Shown here in pieces: positions 1-5,476 of a DNA stretch of 5,476 nucleotides (position 1 is the first letter of the stretch; each line of letters starts with the position of its first letter). This stretch comes from Opitutia bacterium (lineage in GTDB: Bacteria > Verrucomicrobiota > Verrucomicrobiia > Opitutales > Opitutaceae). The translations under genes and the position numbers were made by a program. The notes under the pieces were generated by a model. The model was not told the DNA's origin and made no database searches. It saw only the letters and a program-made list of their open reading frames with translations. The stretch is taken from contig JANXWT010000337.1 in the NCBI GenBank assembly GCA_025351035.1, forward strand, positions 1 to 5,476. Reading direction: 5' to 3'.

Positions 1-92
1 CGCAGGGTGCCGGTGAGGGCGCTGCGCGTCACCGGGTTCTGGGCGGAGTTGGCCGTGGAGGAGGGAGTGTCAGTTGAGCTAGGGTTGGCCAT
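1..92 (-). CDS. N-terminal fragment of an unrecognised protein (runs off left edge)
   Basis: Reading the minus strand from an ATG at 92-90 gives an open frame to the window edge, about 30 residues, beginning MANPSSTDTPSS and ending near VTRSALTGTL. The segment is rich in Ser, Thr, Asn and Pro, so it looks like a flexible hydrophilic leader; it has no hydrophobic core of a signal peptide and no recognisable motif. No clear Shine-Dalgarno sequence lies just upstream of the ATG (the minus-strand bases there read TTTCTCACCACC), so the start is uncertain. The gene would be transcribed divergently from the yraN-zwf-opcA cluster. I do not recognise the family. That it is a gene at all is inferred from the open frame, the good codon bias and the divergent arrangement. 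Confidence 0.5.
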   Translation of the reverse strand, partial: MANPSSTDTPSSTANSAQNPVTRSALTGTL

Positions 93-207
93 GGTGGTGA
101 GAAACGGGGATTGCCGGGATCGGGAGATGTAACTGAAAACGCGAACCAAGTTAAATCGCGCTTGCTTGTAGGGCCAATCTTTAACGTGGTCGAGGGCGAA
201 CTTGCCC
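93..207. other. Divergent intergenic spacer, probable promoter region
   Basis: This 115 bp spacer separates the minus-strand fragment from yraN and should contain promoters for both directions. Its central part (about 128-156) is clearly more A/T-rich than the flanking coding DNA, with AACTGAAAAC and AAGTTAAAT, which is where promoter elements would be expected. I could not find a -35/-10 pair with good matches and correct spacing, so no specific promoter is called. A GAGGG at 192-196 is the likely ribosome binding site of yraN. Confidence 0.35.
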
Positions 208-699
208 ATGGTCGCTTGGCTCAAAAATCTCTGGAACACGATTCGCTCCGGCGAGGCGCCGGAGGCGACCCCGGGTGGCGAGCGCGGCGAGGCGGCGGCG
301 GCGGCGTTTCTGAAGAGCCGCCACGGATTCAGCATTGTCGCCCGCAACTGGCGGAGCCCCCGCGACCGGCGCGACGAGATCGATTTGATCGCGCGGGACG
401 GCGAGGTGCTGGTGTTCGTCGAGGTGAAGGCCCGCAGCGCCCAGGCGCTCGTGCCCGGCTACTACGCGGTCGATGAGCGCAAGAAGCGTGTGCTGCGTCG
501 CGCCGTGCATGTCTATCTCGCCGCGCTCGCACATCCGCCGCGCACGTTTCGCTTTGATGTCGTGGAGGTGGCGCTCAGCGCGCGGCTCCCGCCGCAGTGC
601 CTGCATTTTGCGAACGTGCCACTCTTTCCACAGGGCTATCACGTCGCACGGCAGAGCGGGGCGCTGGACGAAGCCGGTCGCCGGTCCGCGGAAAGTTAG
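208..699 (+). CDS. yraN: YraN/UPF0102 family protein, predicted endonuclease-like fold
   Basis: A 163-residue protein of the YraN (UPF0102) family, which adopts a PD-(D/E)XK nuclease-like fold related to Holliday junction resolvases; its cellular role is poorly defined. Visible family signatures, numbered from the ATG at 208, are G27-E28 with the A-rich helix, FLKSRHGFSIVARNWR at 34-49, EIDLIARDG at 57-65 and VFVEVKAR at 69-76. The putative metal/catalytic set is E28, D59, E72 and K74, all present, so the core looks intact. The protein is longer than the usual ~120 residues through an N-terminal stretch of about 20 residues and a polar C-terminal tail after about 148. The start is ambiguous: an in-frame TTG at 202 lies 5 bases after GAGGG (192-196) and the ATG at 208 lies 11 bases after it; I chose ATG. 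Family assignment is firm; nuclease activity is inferred. It is first in a co-directional run with zwf, 46 bp downstream. Confidence 0.9.
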   Translation: MVAWLKNLWNTIRSGEAPEATPGGERGEAAAAAFLKSRHGFSIVARNWRSPRDRRDEIDLIARDGEVLVFVEVKARSAQALVPGYYAVDERKKRVLRRAVHVYLAALAHPPRTFRFDVVEVALSARLPPQCLHFANVPLFPQGYHVARQSGALDEAGRRSAES

Positions 700-734
700 C
701 TTAATTCCCTTGAGGGTCATGCCCATCGCGGGAC

Positions 735-738
735 AGGA
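735..738 (+). promoter_or_regulatory. Ribosome binding site that sets the zwf start
   Basis: AGGA sits 7 bases before the ATG at 746. The next in-frame upstream ATG, at 719, has GAGGG (712-716) only 2 bases away, which is too close for efficient initiation, and would add nine residues unrelated to the family. This supports 746 as the zwf start. The open frame itself reaches back to 473 inside yraN, but that extension is a shadow frame. Confidence 0.6.
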
Positions 739-745
739 TAAGCGT

Positions 746-2287
746 ATGGCTGATACCGAGCGACACCCTTTCCTGCACGGATTGAGCAAGCACCGCGGAG
801 CGCCCCCAACCGTCGTCGTCATCTTCGGCGCATCAGGCGATCTCTGTGCCCGCAAACTGATGCCGGCGATCTACAACCTTGGTGTCGACGGCCTGCTGCC
901 GGCGGACTTTTATCTGCTCGGATTCGGCCGGAAGGAGATACCCGACGAAGAATTTCGCGCCCACACCGCGGCCGCGATCAAGGAGTTCTCCCGCCGGGAG
1001 CTCACCGAGGACGTCTGGTCGCGCCTCAAGGCACGCACGTTCTACGTGAGCGGCGGCTACGACGAGCCCGCCGCCTTCGACCGTCTCGCCGCCCGTATCG
1101 CCGGCCTCGAAAAGGGGATCGGCCAGGAGTTGCAGACGCTGTTCTACATCTCGACACCCCCGTCGGTGTTCGCGCCGATACTCGCAAATCTCGGCACCAG
1201 CGGCCTCGCCGCGCGTTATGTGCGCAAGCCGAACCAATCGAAGGTCATCATTGAAAAACCATTCGGCCGAGACCTTCCGTCGGCCCGGGCGCTCAACCAC
1301 CAGATGACCTCGGTGTTCGAGGAGCCGCAGGTTTACCGCATCGATCATTACCTCGGCAAGGAGACCGTGCAGGACCTGCTGGTGCAGCGTTTCGCCAACG
1401 CGATTTTCGAGCCGCTGTGGAACCGCAATTACGTCGACCATGTGCAGATCACCGTGGCTGAAGAAGTCGGGGTGGGCACCCGCGCCGGTTACTACGAGCA
1501 GAGCGGCTGCCTGCGCGACATGATCCAGAATCACGCCATGCAGCTTCTCGCTCTCACGGCGATGGAAGCCCCCGTGAATCTCAGCGCCGAGTCCATCCGC
1601 GACGAGAAGGTGAAGCTCCTCAAGGCCATCCAGCCGTTCAAGCTCGAGGGCCCGAACGCCGATCTCGCCCGCGCGCAATACTCCGAGGGTTTCATCGGCG
1701 GCCAGCCGGCCAGCGGCTACATGCAGGAGAAGGACATCAGTCCGACCTCCAGCACCGAGAGCTACGCGGCCCTGCGCTTCAACATCAACAACTGGCGCTG
1801 GCACGGCGTGCCTTTCTACCTGCGCTCCGGCAAGCGCATGGCCCGCCGCGTGTCCGAAATCGCGATCCGTTTCAAAGGGGCCCCCGGGGCGCTCTTCGCG
1901 GGCAGCGACAAGTTCGCTCTCGCGAACAACACCCTCGCGTTTCAGATCCAGCCCGACGAAGGCATGAGCCTCGTGCTCAACGCCAAGATCCCCGGCCTCG
2001 AGACCCGCACGCAGCCGGTGAAGATGAACTTCAAATACTCCACCACCTTCGGCTCGAACACCGCCGAGGCCTACGAGCGCCTCGTGCTCGACGCCATGGT
2101 CGGCGACAGCACGCTGTTCATCCGCGGTGACGAGACCGAGAGCTCCTGGGCTTTGGTCACGCCGATCCTCGAATACTGGAAATCCAAGGGCCGCGACGGT
2201 CTCGACGACTATCCGGTCGGTTCATGGGGCCCGAAGAACTCCGACGCTCTCCTCGTCGCCAACGGCCACGTATGGCGGGAACCCTGA
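746..2287 (+). CDS. zwf: Glucose-6-phosphate 1-dehydrogenase
   Basis: A complete 513-residue cytoplasmic G6PDH, close to the ~490-510 usual for bacteria. It oxidises glucose-6-phosphate to 6-phosphogluconolactone while reducing NADP+, the entry step of the oxidative pentose phosphate and Entner-Doudoroff routes. The N-terminal Rossmann domain carries GASGDLCARK at 28-37. R62 in GFGRKE falls where family members place the arginine that contacts the NADP 2'-phosphate, suggesting NADP+ preference. EKPFGRD lies at 170-176 and the substrate signature RIDHYLGKE at 198-206, with K205 expected to bind substrate. RDMIQNH at 257-263 supplies H263, the expected catalytic base. The C-terminal half keeps the family landmarks WRWHGVPFYLRSGKRM and IQPDEGM. 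No truncation or missing key residue is seen. The assigned ATG has a well-placed AGGA. It is followed after 6 bases by an OpcA-like gene, so the two are probably co-transcribed and perhaps translationally coupled. Confidence 0.97.
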   Translation: MADTERHPFLHGLSKHRGAPPTVVVIFGASGDLCARKLMPAIYNLGVDGLLPADFYLLGFGRKEIPDEEFRAHTAAAIKEFSRRELTEDVWSRLKARTFYVSGGYDEPAAFDRLAARIAGLEKGIGQELQTLFYISTPPSVFAPILANLGTSGLAARYVRKPNQSKVIIEKPFGRDLPSARALNHQMTSVFEEPQVYRIDHYLGKETVQDLLVQRFANAIFEPLWNRNYVDHVQITVAEEVGVGTRAGYYEQSGCLRDMIQNHAMQLLALTAMEAPVNLSAESIRDEKVKLLKAIQPFKLEGPNADLARAQYSEGFIGGQPASGYMQEKDISPTSSTESYAALRFNINNWRWHGVPFYLRSGKRMARRVSEIAIRFKGAPGALFAGSDKFALANNTLAFQIQPDEGMSLVLNAKIPGLETRTQPVKMNFKYSTTFGSNTAEAYERLVLDAMVGDSTLFIRGDETESSWALVTPILEYWKSKGRDGLDDYPVGSWGPKNSDALLVANGHVWREP

Positions 2288-2293
2288 CCTGCC

Positions 2294-3259
2294 ATGCCTC
2301 TCCTATTCGACGCATTCCCCGGCCAAGAAGTGGCCGTCAGCGGGATCGACTCCGGCTTCAGCAAGATGTGGGCCGACTCGCCCGCGAAGGACAACCGCGC
2401 GGTGCAACTGAACCTCGTGGTCTACTTCGGCAGCAGCACCAAGCTGGCGGAGGCGCTCCAGCAGTTCGCCGCCATGGTGCAGTTTGCCAAGGGATTTCCC
2501 TGCCGCGTGGTCATTCTCTGTCCGCTTCACGGCGAGACCGGGGAGCAAAAATTCCGCGCCAAGATTCACGGCGAATGTTTTCTCGGCAAGAGCAAGGACG
2601 ACACCCGCGCCGTCGAGTTCGTCCTGCTCAGTTATCCGCCGCGCAAACACGCGTTCCTCGAGAATCAGGTTTCGATCTGTCTCTCGTCGGACATGCCGGT
2701 GTATTTCTGGGCGCACCGGTTCACCTCGACCAAGACGCTTGGCGGCTACGGCTATCTGCTGACCCGCTCGCGCCGCATTGTTTTCGACAGCGCGATCGTG
2801 CCGGCCGAGGCGTTCACATATGCGTGGCCCAATCAGGGCGCGGTGCGCGATCTCGCCTACACGCGCACGCGGTTGCTGCGCCAGACCATCGGACAATTCC
2901 TCAGCCGCTACGCTCCGTCGCTTATCATCACCGGTCTCACCAAGGTCACGCTCAGCCACCGCGCCGAGTTTGCCCCCGAGGCCCGCTGCATGGTCGGCTG
3001 GGTGACCAAGGGCCTCGCCCGTTGTAGCGGAGATACGAAAAAGGGCATCGTTTTCGCAAGCATCCCGAGCGGGAACTCGAGTGGCTTCGAATTCGCGTTC
3101 CACTATTCGGATCCGAAGAAAAGCTTCCGCTGGACGGCGGACCTGCCGAAGAGTGTTTCCAATTTCGAGGGTGACCTCGGGACGGGACGCACCTCGCTGG
3201 TCGTCGGCGCCAAGCTGCTCGACCCGAACGATTCGTTGTCCGAAGCGCTGTTCGCTTAG
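2294..3259 (+). CDS. opcA: OpcA-like glucose-6-phosphate dehydrogenase assembly protein
   Basis: A 321-residue soluble protein resembling OpcA, the factor that in cyanobacteria and actinobacteria promotes assembly and activity of G6PDH. Family-like features are an early strand LNLVVYFG at 39-46, the FPCRVVILCP segment around C70 and C76, E94-C95, the DMPVYFW motif at 133-139 (OpcA proteins have D-[LM]-P-V then a Trp), a VFDS at 163-166, and a C-terminal domain opening near MVGWVTKGLAR at 233. No transmembrane segment or signal peptide is apparent. The ATG lies 6 bases after the zwf stop with only a weak, distant GGGA upstream, consistent with coupling to zwf translation. In cyanobacteria OpcA links G6PDH to redox control through thioredoxin; C70, C76 and C95 here are candidate redox residues, but that is inference. 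The assignment rests on motifs plus the zwf neighbour; sequence conservation is modest, so a lineage-specific relative is possible. Confidence 0.82.
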   Translation: MPLLFDAFPGQEVAVSGIDSGFSKMWADSPAKDNRAVQLNLVVYFGSSTKLAEALQQFAAMVQFAKGFPCRVVILCPLHGETGEQKFRAKIHGECFLGKSKDDTRAVEFVLLSYPPRKHAFLENQVSICLSSDMPVYFWAHRFTSTKTLGGYGYLLTRSRRIVFDSAIVPAEAFTYAWPNQGAVRDLAYTRTRLLRQTIGQFLSRYAPSLIITGLTKVTLSHRAEFAPEARCMVGWVTKGLARCSGDTKKGIVFASIPSGNSSGFEFAFHYSDPKKSFRWTADLPKSVSNFEGDLGTGRTSLVVGAKLLDPNDSLSEALFA

Positions 3260-3298
3260 CAAGGGACTCCGTTCCGATTGAGCCCGGAATTCACCTAG

Positions 3299-3326
3299 AC
3301 GGCGGGCGAAAGTCCGCCGTTTTTTT
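3299..3326 (+). terminator. Rho-independent terminator of the yraN-zwf-opcA operon
   Basis: ACGGCGGGC (3299-3307) pairs with GTCCGCCGT (3312-3320) to give a 9-bp stem with one G-U wobble, closed by a GAAA tetraloop (3308-3311), followed by a run of seven T (3320-3326). It begins 40 bases after the opcA stop and faces the plus strand. There is no T-run on the minus-strand side, so it should not terminate the convergent ligase gene efficiently. Confidence 0.93.
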
Positions 3327-3363
3327 CGGGGCGCGCGAAATCAGGCGCCGGCGTTGTCTGACT

Positions 3364-3388
3364 GTAGGAGCGGCTTTATGCCGCTCCT
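3364..3388. repeat. REP-like palindrome in the convergent spacer
   Basis: AGGAGCGGC (3366-3374) and GCCGCTCCT (3380-3388) are a perfect 9-bp inverted repeat around a TTTAT loop. The element opens with GTAG (3364-3367), the kind of 5' tetranucleotide that marks REP elements linked to RAYT transposases. It lacks a T-run on either side, so it is not a normal intrinsic terminator, and it lies outside both neighbouring genes, 15 bases from the ligase stop. The hairpin is seen directly; calling it a genome-wide repeat is inference because only one copy is in this window. It could instead stabilise the 3' end of a transcript. Confidence 0.55.
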
Positions 3389-3403
3389 TGTTGCTCCAAT
3401 TGG

Positions 3404-5476
3404 CTACACACTAGCAGGCACACTCTGCAGCGCGCGCTCGGCCGGAACCGACGAACTCGTGACACTACCCAGCACGCGCAGGCCGAGCAGCGCGTCTTCG
3501 ACACGCGTGAAGACCGGCAGACCGACAGCGGTGAACGCGGTCCGGTATTCCTCATAGTCGGCTCCGGCGTCGATGGCCACCGCGACGGGCTTGGCGTGTT
3601 GGTGCCCAATCTCCGCCAGAGCGCGTGCAAAACGCGCCGCGCTGAGGCCGGTTGCTTCCAGCCGCCTGGTAAAGGGCACAAGACCGACAATGAGCACGCC
3701 GGCTGCGCCGAGCAGCAACCCCGCCGTCTCCAGAAACGCGCCCTCGCCAGCCATCGGCGTCAGGTCCAGGGGCAGGCGCGGTGCGACGAGTCCGGCGAGC
3801 CCGTGCCGTTGCAGCACCGCGCGCAGTTTGACCTGAGTCATCGCAGTCAGCTCCACGCTTCGGATCTCCCCGCCAAAAAGATCGCTGCCGTTGACGCTCT
3901 CAAATCCTGCATTGGTCAGCAACGCCACCGATCCGGCTGGCAACTCCGCGCACGAGCCCAGCCATGCGAGGGCGGCGTCGAACTCCGCGATGCTGCCGGT
4001 GAAGTGCGCGCCGGCGCGTTCCAGCAAGGCGTGCTCGAGTGCGAGGTCGCCTGCCATCGCGCCGGTATGACTGGCGGCCGCGGCTTGCCCGGCGGCAGTG
4101 CGACCCGCGCGATGAATGATCACGCGGCGGCCTTGTTCGCTCAATTGCCGGATGGCCACAGCGGCTGGTTCCAGTTCTCCCGATCCGAAGCCTTCGACAT
4201 AGGCCGCCACCGGGCCCGTGCCGCCTTCAGCCGCAAGTGCCGCGAGCACATCGCACAGTGCAATGTCCATCTGGTTGCCGAGTGCGATCCCGAAACCGAA
4301 ACGAAGATCCGGCTGACGCGAGCGCCGGCAAAGGAGGAAGGCGCCGCTTTGGCTGAGCAGAGTGAGCTGGCCACCTTCGGGAAACGGCGCGCGCAGCTTG
4401 TCCACCGCGATGAACGATGAATCAAGCTGCGTGGCCGGAACCCAATGACCCAAAAAATTCGGACCGAACACGGCGGGTGCCCAACGCCCGGCCTCCCGGG
4501 CCGAGCGCAGCAGCGTTTGCGTTTTCCGGCCGAGGCCGGTGGTGTCGGCGCCATCGCCGAGTCCGCCCGAAACCAAGGCCACAACGCTCGCGCCACCGCC
4601 TTGCTTGATCAAGGTTGCGAGGGTTTCCGCAGCCGCAGGAGCGGGCAACGCCACGAGCAGCAGGTCGACCGGCTCGGCGAGCAATGCACTGACGTTGGGC
4701 ACGCACGGCAAACCGAGGAAAGTTTCCTGACCGGGTTTGACCAAAAGAAGATCGCCGGGCGGGAGCCGGTAACGGTGGAGATTCTCCAAGATGGTGCGGC
4801 CGACGCCGCCCGGTTGGGTGGAGACACCGACGAGCGCGATGCGGCGTGGCTCTCGGAGCGCAGGCAGAAAATCAAGCTGAGCGGTCGCGCGTGCGGTCGC
4901 GCGAACTCCCCGCCGACCGACCGCGTCAAGTGGATGCGGGAGGCCGTCCTGATCGAGCGCGAGCGGATTCATCTCCAGCAAACTCAGTCCCTCGTCGTCG
5001 GCGATCTCGCCGAGTTTCCAGAGCGCCACGAACAGTTGGCTCAGAAGATCGACGGTGGTCAGCGCCGTCGTGTCGCGCAGCCGGCCGAGCCAGATACGGC
5101 CGAGGAGATGGTTTTCCAATTCGCCAAGCGCTTCCTCCGGCGTGCTGAATTTCAGCGGCCAGTGCAACGGCGGAGCGAGGGCGGCGAGTGCCTCGGCCTG
5201 CAGGCCGCCAAAACCGAAGAGCAACATCCAACCGGCTTCGCCGCGCGTGAGTGACGCGAAAGCTTCGACCGGCAGACTGCCTTGGCTTGCGCACTTGATT
5301 TTTTCGCAGACAAGTCCTTCGAGCCAGCGGTGGCCATCTGCCTCGATGCGCTGGCGCATGCCCGCGCCTTCGTGCGCGACGCGCGCACGGTCAAAGTCCA
5401 TGAACTGCACGGCACCGAGCTCGGACTTGTGCCAGACTTCTTCGCCCAGTCCCTTGAGCACGATCGGCTCGCCCGG
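3404..5476 (-). CDS. NDP-forming acyl-CoA synthetase, ATP-grasp then CoA-binding (5' end beyond window)
   Basis: A 690-residue fragment of an acetate--CoA ligase (ADP-forming) type enzyme, which interconverts acyl-CoA + ADP + Pi with acid + CoA + ATP through phosphohistidine. The frame stays open to base 5476; the GTG at 5461 is an internal Val of the ATP-grasp motif, so the true start lies outside. Fragment numbering: ATP-grasp (beta-like) part ~1-200 with IVLKG at 5-9, HKSELGAV at 16-23, GFGG at 88-91 and EMNPL at 168-172; CoA-binding Rossmann part from ~211 with ALVGVS ending near 219; then GPNFLG and LLSQSGAF; then the ASHTGAMAG loop whose H470 (codon 4069-4067) is the expected phosphorylated histidine; and a last flavodoxin-like domain with TNAGF and PLDLTPM. 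H16 matches the second histidine proposed to relay phosphate in the beta subunit. The order beta-then-alpha is the reverse of the common single-chain enzymes. Acyl substrate cannot be told. It converges on opcA, 144 bp away, and no terminator for it is obvious. Confidence 0.88.
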   Translation of the reverse strand, partial: PGEPIVLKGLGEEVWHKSELGAVQFMDFDRARVAHEGAGMRQRIEADGHRWLEGLVCEKIKCASQGSLPVEAFASLTRGEAGWMLLFGFGGLQAEALAALAPPLHWPLKFSTPEEALGELENHLLGRIWLGRLRDTTALTTVDLLSQLFVALWKLGEIADDEGLSLLEMNPLALDQDGLPHPLDAVGRRGVRATARATAQLDFLPALREPRRIALVGVSTQPGGVGRTILENLHRYRLPPGDLLLVKPGQETFLGLPCVPNVSALLAEPVDLLLVALPAPAAAETLATLIKQGGGASVVALVSGGLGDGADTTGLGRKTQTLLRSAREAGRWAPAVFGPNFLGHWVPATQLDSSFIAVDKLRAPFPEGGQLTLLSQSGAFLLCRRSRQPDLRFGFGIALGNQMDIALCDVLAALAAEGGTGPVAAYVEGFGSGELEPAAVAIRQLSEQGRRVIIHRAGRTAAGQAAAASHTGAMAGDLALEHALLERAGAHFTGSIAEFDAALAWLGSCAELPAGSVALLTNAGFESVNGSDLFGGEIRSVELTAMTQVKLRAVLQRHGLAGLVAPRLPLDLTPMAGEGAFLETAGLLLGAAGVLIVGLVPFTRRLEATGLSAARFARALAEIGHQHAKPVAVAIDAGADYEEYRTAFTAVGLPVFTRVEDALLGLRVLGSVTSSSVPAERALQSVPASV

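Noticed and set aside
128..185. Possible promoters with TTAAAT (151-156) or TTTAAC (180-185) as -10
   Set aside because: Neither has an acceptable -35 element at 16-18 bases; matches are 4 of 6 or worse, too weak to call in this spacer.
473..745. Long 5' extension of the zwf open frame, which overlaps yraN
   Set aside because: The extension lies in a second frame of yraN and its translation has no G6PDH similarity; the family N-terminus and a proper ribosome binding site begin at 746.
833..1804. 323-codon minus-strand open frame opposite zwf
   Set aside because: It is an antisense shadow of a well-supported zwf in high-GC DNA; the translation has no recognisable motif.
2303..3262. 319-codon minus-strand open frame opposite opcA
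   Set aside because: It covers almost exactly the opcA gene and is rich in Arg, Ala and Glu, as expected for an antisense high-GC shadow; opcA has family motifs and operon context.
3366..3388. Second hairpin as an intrinsic terminator
   Set aside because: No run of T follows the stem on either strand, so a REP-like or RNA-stabilising role fits better.
3396..3403. CCAATTGG palindrome next to the ligase stop
   Set aside because: An isolated 8-base palindrome is expected by chance, and nothing around it indicates an operator.
4445..5254. 269-codon plus-strand open frame inside the ligase gene
   Set aside because: It is antisense to the ATP-grasp and CoA-binding domains, whose motifs are clear, and its translation is low in hydrophobic residues and has no motif.
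5459..5461. GTG as start codon of the ligase
   Set aside because: The frame remains open upstream to 5476 and reads PGEPIV immediately before LKG, which is the conserved start of the ATP-grasp lysine motif; the GTG is an internal valine.

Overview
This is a GC-rich bacterial chromosomal window with four protein-coding genes visible in whole or part, plus a fifth inferred from a short N-terminal fragment. Coding is dense, there is no sign of mobile DNA, phage, CRISPR or RNA genes, and the codon use (strong G/C at third positions) looks uniform throughout. The zwf + OpcA-like pair and the REP-like palindrome 'GTAGGAGCGGCTTTATGCCGC' remind me of Opitutaceae-type Verrucomicrobiota. That assignment is inference from recall, not proof; actinobacteria and cyanobacteria also carry zwf-opcA pairs.

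Layout: (1) Bases 1-92, minus strand, hold the first ~30 codons of an unrecognised gene that leaves the left edge. (2) About 115 bp of divergent spacer follows, relatively AT-rich in its middle. (3) Three co-oriented plus-strand genes follow: a YraN/UPF0102 nuclease-fold protein (208-699), glucose-6-phosphate dehydrogenase Zwf (746-2287) and an OpcA-like G6PDH assembly protein (2294-3259). The gaps are 46 bp and 6 bp, so this reads as one operon, with zwf and opcA especially tightly linked. (4) A 144 bp convergent spacer contains a strong intrinsic terminator (3299-3326) closing the zwf operon and a separate perfect 9-bp palindrome (3364-3388) of REP type. (5) A large minus-strand gene (3404 to beyond 5476) encodes an NDP-forming acyl-CoA synthetase whose ATP-grasp half precedes its CoA-binding half.

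How they fit together: Zwf commits glucose-6-phosphate to the oxidative pentose phosphate pathway and makes NADPH, and OpcA is expected to help Zwf assemble or become active. YraN is a predicted DNA nuclease-like protein and its link to zwf is probably only positional. The convergent acyl-CoA synthetase belongs to a different transcription unit and would interconvert an acyl-CoA and the free acid with ATP formation or use. I found no convincing wholly new system. The points most worth a second look are the permuted and somewhat divergent ATP-grasp/CoA-ligase fusion and the REP-like element.
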